Assembly (NCBI RefSeq): GCF_964275005.1
Contig: NW_027307677.1
Coordinates: 62,001 to 126,000, forward strand
Length of the DNA: 64,000 nucleotides
Source of the DNA: Diadema setosum
Lineage: Eukaryota > Echinodermata > Echinoidea > Diadematoida > Diadematidae
Reading direction: 5' to 3'
The position numbers and the translations under genes are program-made. The first letter of the stretch is position 1. Every line of letters begins with the position of its first letter. Positions 54,452 to 64,000 of this stretch are shown here, one piece after another. The notes below the pieces were generated by a model. The model worked only from the letters and a program-made list of their open reading frames with translations, was not told the DNA's origin and made no database searches.

Positions 54452-55056
54452 ACAATAAAAGGAAAGTGATGTAGGCCTACAATGAACTTGACGCTGATGG
54501 CTTGCAAGTGCTTAAAATGGTAGGTGAAAATCGTCAGTACAGATGTAGAAAGAAATACTATTTTATCTTTATGGCGCTGACTGCAGAAGTGAGAATTTTG
54601 ATGACACATATTGTGTCATGAAGAAAAAAATGTTTCTTTTTCAGAAAACCATTACCAAACATGATATCTACCTCAAAAATGCTAAGTGTGTGTGTGCTCG
54701 TGTGTGTCAGTTTGTTCTACCAGAAGATTCCAGTCCTGTCGTTTTCGTGTTGTGTTTTGCTGTACATAATTTTAATCGTTTGTATGTCATACTCTGGATG
54801 GTAGCAGGAAAAAGACTGAGGGTTAAGTGCAATTTCGAGTATCCTTTCTAGGCTGATTCATAAGGACCTGACGTTTGGACTGTTATATGCAGGCTAACAG
54901 TGGTGCAGTCCCATTACCATAATAATGCGGGATAAAGACATGGTAAATCATTGTTGTGTATGCAGTGTACCGTACGCTTTTGAATAGCATGGCATACCTT
55001 GTATTGATCTATGTTCTGCCATGAGCGTCACTGCCCGTTGGCGATTTCTGATACAG
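54452..55056. other. Gene-free stretch
   Basis: AT-rich sequence; no supported exon. Confidence 0.4.
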
Positions 55057-55256
55057 TATTAAAGCCTCCTCCAGCCCCTCTGTCGCCCGAGTGCTGCAAA
55101 GTATATTCTCCTCTCTCGCCAGTTATTCCAGCCATCGTTGAAATGAAAGTTAACCCTTCTGCCGTCCGTGAGATCTCTTGCCGTTTTGTGCTGTATCGAT
55201 CTCCTTTTCTTATCCACGACTACTACAAATGTTACGAACGCGAATGTATTTCATAG
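55057..55256 (+). CDS. Possible distal terminal exon, unknown protein
   Basis: The acceptor-like tgatacag opens a phase-1 frame (VLKPPPAPLSPECCKVYSPL onward, ending CYERECIS) of 66 codons to TAG. It is proline-rich, then cysteine- and tyrosine-containing, with one YxxL-type motif (YSPL). An AATAAA stands at 55746-55751. The phase matches the Ig receptor exons, so this could be an alternative far 3' exon, but the distance is large and there is no homology that I recognise. Confidence 0.25.
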
Positions 55257-58004
55257 TCATTACTCGTGAGTTTTAGATTACTTGTGAATGATTGATGGAT
55301 TACTAACCACCCTCCTTACCACCTGAATCATGAAGATTGGTTGCTACTATGCGCCTGTAGGCTACTTGATATTACCCCCAAGTATTCGAATCATTGAAAC
55401 TTCAGCATTTTGCAAAAGCATTCCAGCAAGTAAATTACATGATCTCTTGCCATTGATTTTGTGACATGTCTTCGTGTTTGTTTTTTTTTTTGATTATGTC
55501 AATATTAATTTGTTCATCCTTACAATTTTATTTCTTCTTGCACAGTCTACTCTTTGCCATTTCCCATCATTACATGTATATATTAATATCTGTTTAATCT
55601 ATAATTTTCCTCGGTATCTCATTTATGTTATGTTTAATCTGTTCATTTTTTCTTTTGTACCTGATACTCTCTGTTTTTTATTCAGTTTTGCAAGCTTTGC
55701 TGAAAAGTTGCTTTAAAATTGACAGCAGACTTTTTACCGTGATACAATAAACAAAAATCAAGTCAAAACAAATACTGAGTTATAGGAACGTTGAGTAATC
55801 TCACATCAGAAAATTCATCTGAGAAATACTGCCAAACCCTGCCGCTTAAGAATTTGTCGCACTTTTTACTGATTTTCTCTAAGAAATACAATGTACCCGA
55901 ATTTATAAAGAAAAAAAATCGTGATAAAGCAACGACAATAAAAAAAAAAGAACACCCTCCGTAAGAAATAATTTGGCAAAACAGTACAGACGAAGATAGA
56001 AAGGCGTTTAAATAAGGATTGGAACTCACTGCCAGTGAGAAACAGATAGAAGAAAGAAAAAGAAGAAGAAAAGAAATGCAAACAATCGGCTCCAAGGAGA
56101 CAAGAGAACGTATGGTAAGGACTTTTGAGATTTTGCCAAAAAGTGTTCTATTGTGACTTTAAACAACATGTCGCAAGTTCCTTGTGGCGATTTCCGACGA
56201 TATACGTCCTTCTACTCTTATACTGCGAACACAGTGAGTATTGAAGCAGTGTCCCCCCCCCCCATAGAACACCTATATATCATTATGTAATTTGCTAATG
56301 ATGCTGTTAGCCCCAAACACATTAAAGTTATCCTGAATGAAAAGAAATCCAACTCGACACCTTGAGAGTAAGACATTCTATTCGATTCTATTCGAAAGAA
56401 AGAAGAAAAAAAACATTTTATCGCCTCCCAAAACTTCTACAGGACCCCAACCTCTGGAAGGATGGTAAAAGTGCAAAGTGAGAATAATACACAAATCAGG
56501 TGGTACAGAGGATCCAAGATCATTTAGAATAATGAAATAGCTCTGAAATCTTACAAGTATCAACAATTGACACACTATTTCATCAGTAACTGATGGCCGA
56601 AAGAGCAGTAAAAATGTCCCCTTGTCAATGTTATAATATTAATCCATCTATGCAGAAGCACTTCTCGATATTAATGGAGGCACAGTCAAGATATCAAAAT
56701 ACTCTTGACTCAGTGGAGTAGTAAAATCTCCTCACCTGGGGAGCGTTTCATGAAGTATTTTGGTTGGATATTCTTCTCACAAGCTGTTACAAGCTACTGA
56801 AATCCTTGCATCTGATTGGAATAGAACAAATTTGTCCGACAACTTTGTTGGACAAAAATAATGCTTCATGCGAATTCCCCCAAGAACTTCTGACAGTTCC
56901 CCTTTCAATATATGTATTCCAATGAGACCCGCTCTCCCCTATCATTTTCTCACTCACCTTTAAGACCTGATATTAAAACATTGTTATGCAAGCAATAGAA
57001 CGAAGTTCTGGTATGATTTGATCGTATAATCCTAATAGAATAAGTATGATCTCAAAACGAATGTGAACAATAGGAAAGCAAATGCACCGCTTTGAAGCAG
57101 ATACATTGAATCACATGGCTATCGGATGCGATGTAATTAGGTTTGCAATGTTTTTATTGGCTTTCGAGGGAGCTGAATTTGAAAATAAGGAGAGATAGGA
57201 AGAAAGAGAGGTGAGAGAGTGAGCTAGTAAGAAATGGAAAGAAGACGGAAAAGAGAACGAAACAAAGAATGTATAACTGCTGTGGTTAAATACTATGTTT
57301 ATATAGATGTATAGTATTCCTGCATAATATTCTTTGTTATGAATTTTTGATTGTTGAGTATATTTATAAAGTATTATGTGAATTTTATATATTTTATTAT
57401 AATGCGTAATGAGTCTAATAATTAAATGTTGATTTTTTTTTTCCATTTTCTTACCTGTGCCTTGTGTCTCCTGCTTAATCCAGGAGGTAGCCTACGTACC
57501 ATGCAATCTATTCTTTGGATATTCTTTGTAGAGGTAATAAAGAATGTTGCACTATTTGCATCTAAGCACAAGAAAATAATAATTATGCACACGCAGATTT
57601 CACTTTTCATTGTATGAAAGAGTGGTAAAGTTATCTTGCCTTTCCATTTGTTTTCATTTCAGTTCAATGCAATTCATTTGAATTCAATTTGATATATCTT
57701 TAATTGTGTTAGCTGCAATTTCTTGATACCATTTTCATTTTATTCGGAATATTGTAAATTGAATTGAATTGAATTGAATTCGATTGAACGTAATTGACAC
57801 TGCATGTATCATGTGTTGACATATAAAAAGGTGAACATTTCTAGGATTTGTAATCTCGAGTGTGACACTAATTGAGCCCTATACACGTTGTAGAGGATAT
57901 TACGGCAGCAAATGTCTTATTAGTAAATAGTCCAATTGCTTATACATATTTATCTTTTTAGTTGTAGTAAGGCTTCCTATTGGAGGTGAATACTACAGTG
58001 AGAA

Positions 58005-58042
<38 letters not shown>

Positions 58043-58308
58043 TCTGTTTTGTAATGACATAATGCAGTATTAAATGTACTTGCATTGCATACCAAGCCAT
58101 ATGTGCCAAAGGGGGATGCCATCAATACTTTGGAGTGATGTTTCGGTAGAGTGAATATATTGTGAGAGTAAGTGTGGTGCAGTGTTAACGAGTTACCATT
58201 TTAGTAACAAGATGAAGGTTTGCGTTTCTAATGAGGAAACACGTAGTGATTTATCTTTCCTATGGAAACTGAAATGTTACTCTGTTGTAGTGGTATCCGT
58301 AGATGTTT
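55257..58308. other. Gene-free stretch with microsatellites
   Basis: AT-rich sequence. It includes a poly(A) hexamer at 55746, A-rich tracts (55905-56080), a C run (56254-56263), (AATTG)n at about 57757-57785 and (CA)n at about 58007-58036. No coding signal beyond the candidate exon above. Confidence 0.5.
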
Positions 58309-58728
58309 TTCATCTCACCTGACCCGAAGGCTCAAGTGAGCTACATGCATTGCCACCGCTCTTTGTCCGACGTCCGTCGTCTGTCGCCCGTCGTGCGTAA
58401 ACTTTTTACAGTTTCATCTCCTTCTTGAGAACCGCATGGCAGATTTTTCATTAAACTTGGCAGGTGGCATCCCAAGGGGGATAGGATCTCAATTTGATAA
58501 AATGGGCACCATGCCCCACCTATAGGAGGCCCCCATTGGGCCCATTGGGCCCAAACCCCCCAAATTAAGAAAGTTTTCAAAATCTTCTCTAGAACCAGAA
58601 GTGATAGAGCTAATAAACTTAATACTATGAATTAGTACATTGATGACTGTAGTTTCAGGTTTGTTCATGACGGAATCAGGGGTGCTTCCCTTAGGACCCA
58701 GGGGATGGAGATGGGAAGGGGTCCTTAA

Positions 58729-59998
58729 CCCTATAAATCCTAAGTGGGGGGAGGGGCAATGTGCCCCCATCATATTTTCGTTTGCCGCTCCTACACGCTT
58801 TACCCGATTTCAACCAAATTTGGTGACTTTTCCTAGAATCTTACTGCAAAATTTTTGATATATAATTTAGGGATGTCTGATATTCCTGGTTGCCATGGCA
58901 ACAGTTAACTGACAACCATGTTAGTCAGATTTTGTATGATTTTCTCTTTCAATTTCAGTTAACAATCTAATTATGGAGGAAATGGCGGTTTCCTTGGCTG
59001 TAATTTGCTGAAGGACCGAAATGTGAAGGAATTATGACTTAGAATTACCCTAAAATAGTCTTCTTATTATTTCCTTTATTTTTTATAATACATTAGGCAT
59101 CAAACAATAGATATAATAGAAATTAAAAATACAGCATATTTCAAAGATTATCTTTTCATTTTGTGTTATCTTCACACAAGCTTTGCCTGTAATATCATTT
59201 GTTTATCAAAATATCGATCTGCAAACTCAAAATCTCAATATTTTGGAAATATGAAATGTGATACCATTATGTACCCATTCCAAGCAGTACAATATAGGTT
59301 TCATATATTTCTTTATATTGCAGTGCCGTATATAAAGAGAGTCTGGCCAACTCGGTTTTTGGCTTACGTGTTTTGAAGCCTGTGATTGGTCAAAAGCTGG
59401 TCCCGTGATCTACAGGCGCCATGTCGTTACTGAAGTGCGCTCATACGCAATGCCCATTGTTTACTGCCCCTTATTTGGCGTGGTTATTTTGTTACGTCTG
59501 AGCGTACACGCTAATCCTGTGACGCGTAATACGCGCGGTAACGACATGGCGTCCAAATTAGCAGTTGGCCAGACTCTCTTAATACATGTATACGGCACTG
59601 TTTATATTGTAATGAATTGCGCCCCCACATGTTGACCTTGAGAAATTTCAACCATAACAAATAGTGAAGGTTGACCTGCTCTTCCTTTGTAGTAAATAAT
59701 GTATGAAAATGATTGGTATAAAATAAAAACATATATACATTGTACTGGGGATAAAGAAATAGAAAAAACATGATTACAGCGTACTTCCTATGTATTTCTT
59801 TATATTTTATGAAAAAGCGCCCTCAGTGGGGGACCTTGAGAAATTTCAAACATTGAGTCATGCAGAGCATGAGTTGCTCTACCCATGTGCCAAATATGAT
59901 GGTTATACATCATATGATAAAGAAGTTATGTAGGGGACACAATGTGCCCCCCCCCCCCTTGCGCCTGGAAGGGGTCAAATAGCTTAGGCTTTATAGGG
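58729..59998. mobile_element. piggyBac-like non-autonomous element inserted in the repeat
   Basis: Termini ccctataaatcctaagt and its approximate reverse (agcttaggctttataggg) are flanked by TTAA on both sides (58725-58728; 59999-60002). Inside each end stands a caatgtgccccc motif in opposite orientations. The 1.27 kb contain no transposase and carry a smaller element at 59331. Confidence 0.75.
59331..59600. mobile_element. 270 bp MITE with a 9 bp target duplication
   Basis: The ends cagtgccgtata and tatacggcactg, and further in agagagtctggccaact and its reverse, are inverted repeats. The 9 bp tttatattg stands directly on both sides (59322-59330; 59601-59609). Nine-base duplications are typical of Mutator- or Merlin-like transposons. 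It is nested in the piggyBac-like element. Confidence 0.8.
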
Positions 59999-60228
59999 TT
60001 AATGGTCCCTAAACTGTACATTTTCATTTTCTTCTTGAAAACCCCACAAGAATTTTCACCAAACTTAGCAAGTAGTATCCCTTAGGGAGATAGAAGCTCA
60101 ATTCCTTCAATTGGGCACCATAGCCCTCCTTGGGGCCCCAGTGGTCCACCCCATCCCCATTGAGGGATCTTTAAAGATTTTCTCTAGAAGCAGCAGGGAT
60201 TGAGCTAAGTTAATACAATGAGTCAATA

Positions 60229-60477
60229 TGAAGAGTTTGTTCGCAAAAACCGATAAGTCCATATTTACCAAATGGAGATACTTGCGATTAAAGGTCAAGA
60301 AAAATAAAGAGAATAATAAGAAAAATTTTGCTTCTTTTGACCATAACTTAAAAAAATGTACCTTTATATGTAGTGACCAATATATCATTTAAAAGGTATT
60401 ATATTGTACTTTATGACAGAGACCGTACTTCAAAATCTTCAAAAATGGACTTATCGTTTTTGCGTACAAACTCTTCA
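60229..60477. mobile_element. 249 bp MITE, TA target, copy 2
   Basis: It has the same length and termini as 47599-47847 but the opposite internal orientation, again with TA on each side. The two copies agree at most positions, so the family was mobile fairly recently. Confidence 0.8.
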
Positions 60478-60873
60478 TATATTGATGACTGTTGTTTCAA
60501 GTTTGTTCATGGCAAACTCAGGGGTGCCCCCCCCCCCCGACCCAGGGGAGTGGGGTGGGATGGGCCCAAATAGGGACTTGAATTGTACATGTTTGTACTC
60601 TTCTCGAAACCCCCTTGATAAAAGTTCACCATACTTGGCAGGTAACATGATAGGGGATTAGCATCTGAATTTACTTCAACTAGGCACCATGCTCCCATTG
60701 GGGATCCTATAGAGGAGCCAATCCCCCAACATTAAGGAATATTTTCAAATTCTTTTTCTCTAGAACCAGAAGTGATAAAAAGCAAGTTGAATAAAAATTT
60801 GTACATTGATGACTTTAGTTCCAAGTTTGTTCATTGCACATCCAAACCTCCTAAATTAAGGAATATTTATATA

Positions 60874-60962
60874 ATATTGACTGGCCTCGAGGGAGATACC
60901 AGAAAATATTCTGTCAGTGCGGGCAATATGTATCTGGTATCTCCCTCGAGGCCAGTCAATAT
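60874..60962. repeat. Perfect 30 bp inverted repeat with 29-base spacer
   Basis: 60874-60903 (atattgactggcctcgaggg...) and 60933-60962 are exact reverse complements. They would form a strong hairpin or cruciform and lie immediately before the large foldback element. Confidence 0.9.
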
Positions 60963-61291
60963 CATAATTATTACCTATCCCCTAGGTAAATTAAGAAAAT
61001 ATGTGAATACAGTTATACACTGTGGTATAGATCAAGCCACATTTGACTACCTGTAGATCATCACCAACATGTCGAATGATTGAAAAATTGTTCATCAGTG
61101 CATATCATTCAACTCCAACTTCAAAGATACGTATGTAGTTGTAACAGGCGAACTTCAAACATCTGAACGCTTTTACACTTTACTTTTGCTTCTGTTTCAA
61201 TTTGGAGAGTTGTAATAACTGATGGCCACTGTGCAGTTAAACGTTTGTTTGACGCGTCGTGCTGCTGGAACTCGTGGAAGTGGTCGACCAT

Positions 61292-62338
61292 AGGCCCATT
61301 TACACTTGCTTGGAAAAATCGCGATTTTTCTAAAATCGCGACATTTGGGTGTAAGTTGCTAAGCAACTACACCCAAACGCCCTCGAAACATCGCCAGAAA
61401 AATCGCTTGCCGGAGTGCGATTTTTTGAAACATCGCGAAGTTTGAGGCGAAGTTAGCGAGTGTAAACCCAAGCTGCAGAAATATCGCGATTTTTCATCAC
61501 GTGACTTTCGGTCTCGGATTGCACCGGGAGTTTACGCGCGCTCCCGATCCCTCTTTGGAACGTGTAGAGAGTACGTCGGTCACTGGCCAGAGTACTAGTA
61601 CACGGTATAGACAGCTAGCTGTGTACGGCCGATCCTCGATCGGCTCGTAGTCTCTTGCTCATCTCCCTCTCCCTGATGAAACTAGTACGTGAAAACTACT
61701 ACTAGTAGCAAACCTGAAGTTCTCCAACCACGTATCATCACCCCAAGACGACTTAACAAAATAATGTTCTCCCAGAAATGCGTTGATTCAGATTGTGAGA
61801 GAGCCCGTACTGCTCTCGATATACGCCGTTTGTGGAATACTAGTACAGGAGTACGTAACAAGTGTGAGTTCTTGCTGTCGCCTGATAAAATACCAGTCCT
61901 AACTTCCAAGTCCTACTTCTCACTTTCGTCATATCGGCGAAATTTCATGATCCTCCTGAATGCTGCTGTAGATGAAGTTTTACACACCTACTACGTATGT
62001 GATCTAATATAGCAAGCTATATAGTTTTACCGTAAGTATAACAGTCTCGAGAAGCACAAATTTATGTGTGCATTGTACTGATAAAAAGCCCTGGCTCAAC
62101 GTTCCAACCAGCTGTTGTGATCAAAATATACTGCACTGCAGTGAAAACGAACAGAAAAGCGCGCGCTTCCACTCGGCTACCGTGTTGAAAAGAGGTAAAT
62201 TACGCATGCGCACTACCGACCAAAAAATCGCGATGTTTCGTGAAGCTCAAACTTCGCATGCTTTTGCGCAAGTGTAAACGGTGGAACCAAAATATCGCGA
62301 TTTTAAAAATCGCGATGTTAGTAAGTGTAAATGCGGCT
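61292..62338. mobile_element. 1.05 kb DNA element nested in the foldback arm
   Basis: The termini share catttacactt..c followed by repeated atcgcgattttt words in inverted orientation. A 3 bp duplication cat flanks it (61289-61291; 62339-62341). The opposite foldback arm provides the empty site, which confirms these borders to within one base. It includes a frame at 61689-62012 (ITPRRLNKIMFSQKCVDSD...) of unknown nature. Superfamily unassigned. Confidence 0.75.
61689..62012 (+). CDS. Open frame of 107 codons inside the nested element
   Basis: This basic, serine-rich frame (PRIITPRRLNKIMFSQKC, then SYFSLSSYRRNFMILLNAA) begins MKTTTSSKPEV from a real or alternative start and ends VCDLI. I recognise no domain. 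It may be a remnant of a transposase or a captured exon, or chance. It is carried within the 1.05 kb element. Confidence 0.25.
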   Translation: MKTTTSSKPEVLQPRIITPRRLNKIMFSQKCVDSDCERARTALDIRRLWNTSTGVRNKCEFLLSPDKIPVLTSKSYFSLSSYRRNFMILLNAAVDEVLHTYYVCDLI

Positions 62339-62487
62339 CATGTATGAGTTGATTTATCGGCGTTCTGCGGTGCATGTAATCGACACGCAGCGACGTCCTT
62401 AAATGTTTTCTCTTCGTGGTCGATCGGAATGTTTACATGAGGTGGGAAGAGAAGGAGTGGAATCTCTCTTCCCACCTCCCTGTCTTA

Positions 62488-62858
62488 CAGTGCACTCCCG
62501 TTATAACGAACACGTGGTTATAACAAAATTCTGGTTATAATAGGTAATGATATCTATTATTACCTATACGAGGTAGTTTTGCGAGGCAATTACAGTTGTT
62601 ATTTTGCAGGGTCGGGAGTTCAGCGGGCGATATTACAGCATATTACGAGCATCCGGGGTTTTACATATACAGTGGGCTCCCGTTATAACGAAATCCTCGG
62701 GACCGGCAGTTATTCTTTCGTCATATCGGAATTTCGTTATAACCGAACAAATAAACGATAGAGATACATAGAGTGGATGACATTGCAGCCCAAATATTTA
62801 CTTCGTTATAACCAGAATTTTGTTATAACCGCGTGTTCGTTATAACGGGAGTGCACTG
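62488..62858. mobile_element. pogo/Tigger-like MITE at the centre of the foldback
   Basis: Termini cagtgcactcccgttataac and the exact reverse, about 50 bp long with one mismatch near position 28, are flanked by TA (62486-62487; 62859-62860). Words of gttataac recur inside. A second left-end-like sequence (cagtgggctcccgttataac) at about 62671 suggests a related copy nested within it. Confidence 0.8.
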
Positions 62859-63054
62859 TAAAACAGGGAGGTGGGAAGAGAGATTCCACTCCTTCTCTTC
62901 CCACCTTATGTAAACATTCCGATCGACCACGAAGAGAAAATATTCAAGGACGTCGCTGCGTGTTGATTACACGCACCGCAGAACGCCGATAAATCAACTC
63001 ATACAAGGTCGACCACTTCCACAAGTTCCAGCAGCACGACGCGTCAAACAATGA

Positions 63055-63320
63055 CTAACTGCACAGTGACTATCAATTATTTCAACTCTCCAAATTGAAA
63101 CAGAAGCAAAAGTAAAGTGTAAAAGCGTTCAGATGTTTGAAGTTCGCCTGTTACAACTACATATGTATCTTTGAAGTTGGAGTTGAGCTAACTGCACAGT
63201 GACCATCAGTTTTTTCAACTCTCCAAATTGAAACAGAAGCAAAAGTAAAGTGTAAAAGCGTTCAGATGTTTGAAGTTCGCCTGTTACAACTACATATGTA
63301 TCTTTGAAGTTGGAGTTGAA
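63055..63320. repeat. 133 bp tandem duplication in the right foldback arm
   Basis: Two adjacent copies start ctaactgcacagtgac at 63055 and 63188. The left arm has this segment once, so the duplication happened after the foldback formed. Confidence 0.85.
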
Positions 63321-63469
63321 TGATATACACTGATGAACAATTTTTCAATTATTCGACATGTTGGTGATGATCTACAGTCATAGTCAAATGTGGCTTGATA
63401 ATACCATAGTGTATAGCTGTATTCACATATTTTCTTAATTTACATAGGGGATAGGTAATAATTATACAC

Positions 63470-63780
63470 TCTAAAAAATACATAGTCAAATTTGACTAGA
63501 ATCTCGTCGTATTTGACCAGATTATAGGATCCCAGGGGCACTTACTCTTTTCTAGTCATTTTTACTAGAAAAACCTAGTCACAGATTTTGACTAGAAATC
63601 TACTCAATGTTTATGACTAGAAAATCTAGTTGGTTTGACTGGTTTCTGGTAAAAGATGATTAGAAAATACTGATCAGTTATTTGACTAGATATGTAGTCA
63701 GTGTTGTGATTCATGAATCTAGTCAAATTCAACTTGTTTCTATTCAAAATGACCAGAACATCTTTTCAATCTCACCAATC
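63470..63780. repeat. Word repeat of ctagtcaaa with palindromes
   Basis: After actctaaaaaatac, about 300 bp consists of tagtcaaat/tttgactag words in both orientations, including the perfect palindrome tagtcaaatttgacta (63483-63498). It has the same architecture as 708-957 with a different word. The remaining 220 bp of the window are AT-rich with no gene seen. Confidence 0.7.
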
Positions 63781-64000
63781 ACACATCAGTCACAAATCAA
63801 TTATGAATGCTGTGACAAATTGTGTAACATTTAACTGACACAAATGCATGTTTTATTCTGAACCAATAATCATCGGAACATGCTACTCGTAACACTGAGT
63901 ATAAAGCTTGCAATGAATATTGCATTGATTCATGAACATTTCTGATTTTTCATTCATTTTCTTTAATAACTCTCTCTTTGCAAATTGAATATTCAGCATT

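Larger units (their letters stand above)
58309..60873. repeat. Dispersed tandem repeat ('gacccgaaggctcaagtgag' family) with insertions
   Basis: It opens tcacctgacccgaaggctca and gtccgacgtccgtcg. Units of about 250 bp then recur near 58400, 60010, 60480 and 60780: aacttggcaggt..atccc, gggcaccatg.ccc, tctctagaaccagaagtgat, ttgatgactgtagtttcaggt and ttgttcatg.caaa. Two DNA elements interrupt the array. Confidence 0.7.
60964..63465. mobile_element. Large foldback (long inverted repeat) element with nested insertions
   Basis: The left arm, beginning ataattattacctatcccc, is mirrored by the right arm ending ggggataggtaataattat. Shared features along both arms in reverse order include gtagatcatcacc, caacttcaaagata, gtttcaatttggagag, the gcgtcgtgctgctgg block, cggcgttctgcgg and the gggaggtgggaagagag core. 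Arms are about 470 bp each without insertions. Two transposons interrupt it (61292-62338 in the left arm, 62488-62858 at the centre), and a 133 bp segment is duplicated in the right arm. Confidence 0.85.

Noticed and set aside
54252-54609. Long Leu/Ser-rich and Ile/Met-rich frames on both strands
   Set aside because: They are translation of the (ATT)n microsatellite at the LINE tail.
55763-56095. Minus-strand hydrophobic frame as a membrane protein
   Set aside because: It is a reading of A-rich DNA with no conserved feature and a second overlapping frame of similar length.

Overview
The window looks like nuclear DNA of a marine deuterostome invertebrate, most likely an echinoderm, with a hemichordate or amphioxus as the alternative. 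The reasons are AT-rich sequence, GT-AG introns, phase-1 immunoglobulin-domain exons, tRNA-primed LTR retrotransposons, dense families of small inverted-repeat transposons, and dispersed repeats built on phrases such as 'ggtcaaaggtca', 'cctccgccacggaggcat' and 'gggggtatataggaatc' that I associate with echinoderm genomes. Species assignment is inference.

The only host gene I can support is a multi-exon plus-strand gene of the immunoglobulin superfamily. Two Ig-domain exons (12622-12927, 13781-14104), a transmembrane exon (17835-17963) and a short cytoplasmic exon (27212-27301) have GT-AG borders and are all symmetric phase 1-1. They are followed by a cluster of six very short phase 1-1 exons (54-60 bp) at 37.7-40.7 kb. 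That cluster lies in a 1.2 kb unit present in three tandem copies, and each unit holds an older A/B exon pair. A possible last exon with stop codon and AATAAA lies at 41.3 kb. A possible early terminal exon (secreted form) and another open exon lie just after the second Ig exon. The signal-peptide exon is not seen. Because every well-supported exon is phase 1-1, any exon could be skipped without loss of frame.

Most of the rest is transposable-element strata. Region by region: (1) 1.3-10.3 kb, a recent minus-strand Gypsy-type LTR element with a tRNA-Leu primer site, gag, pro-pol and an extra C2H2 zinc-finger frame, with a Harbinger-like element inserted in its protease region; (2) 18.9-19.3 kb, a 62 bp duplication carrying CTCF-like motifs and a telomere-like CCCTAA tract between inverted repeats; (3) 19.5-25.9 kb, a second, very young LTR element with gag and protease only, inserted in a Harbinger-like MITE; (4) 26-36.9 kb, inverted-repeat elements, tandem arrays, a tRNA-Lys-like SINE head, a piggyBac-like element and a 2.5 kb element holding a degenerate 72 bp satellite; (5) 41.7-54.5 kb, more piggyBac-like copies, a retroelement remnant with a proline-rich minisatellite, foldback repeats and a LINE 3' end; (6) 58.3-63.8 kb, nested elements ending in a 2.5 kb inverted repeat interrupted by two further transposons.

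The LTR elements are fossils or near-fossils and have no evident part in host function, although they and the MITEs occupy much of the introns of the Ig gene. No rRNA, intact tRNA, CRISPR or prokaryotic feature was seen.
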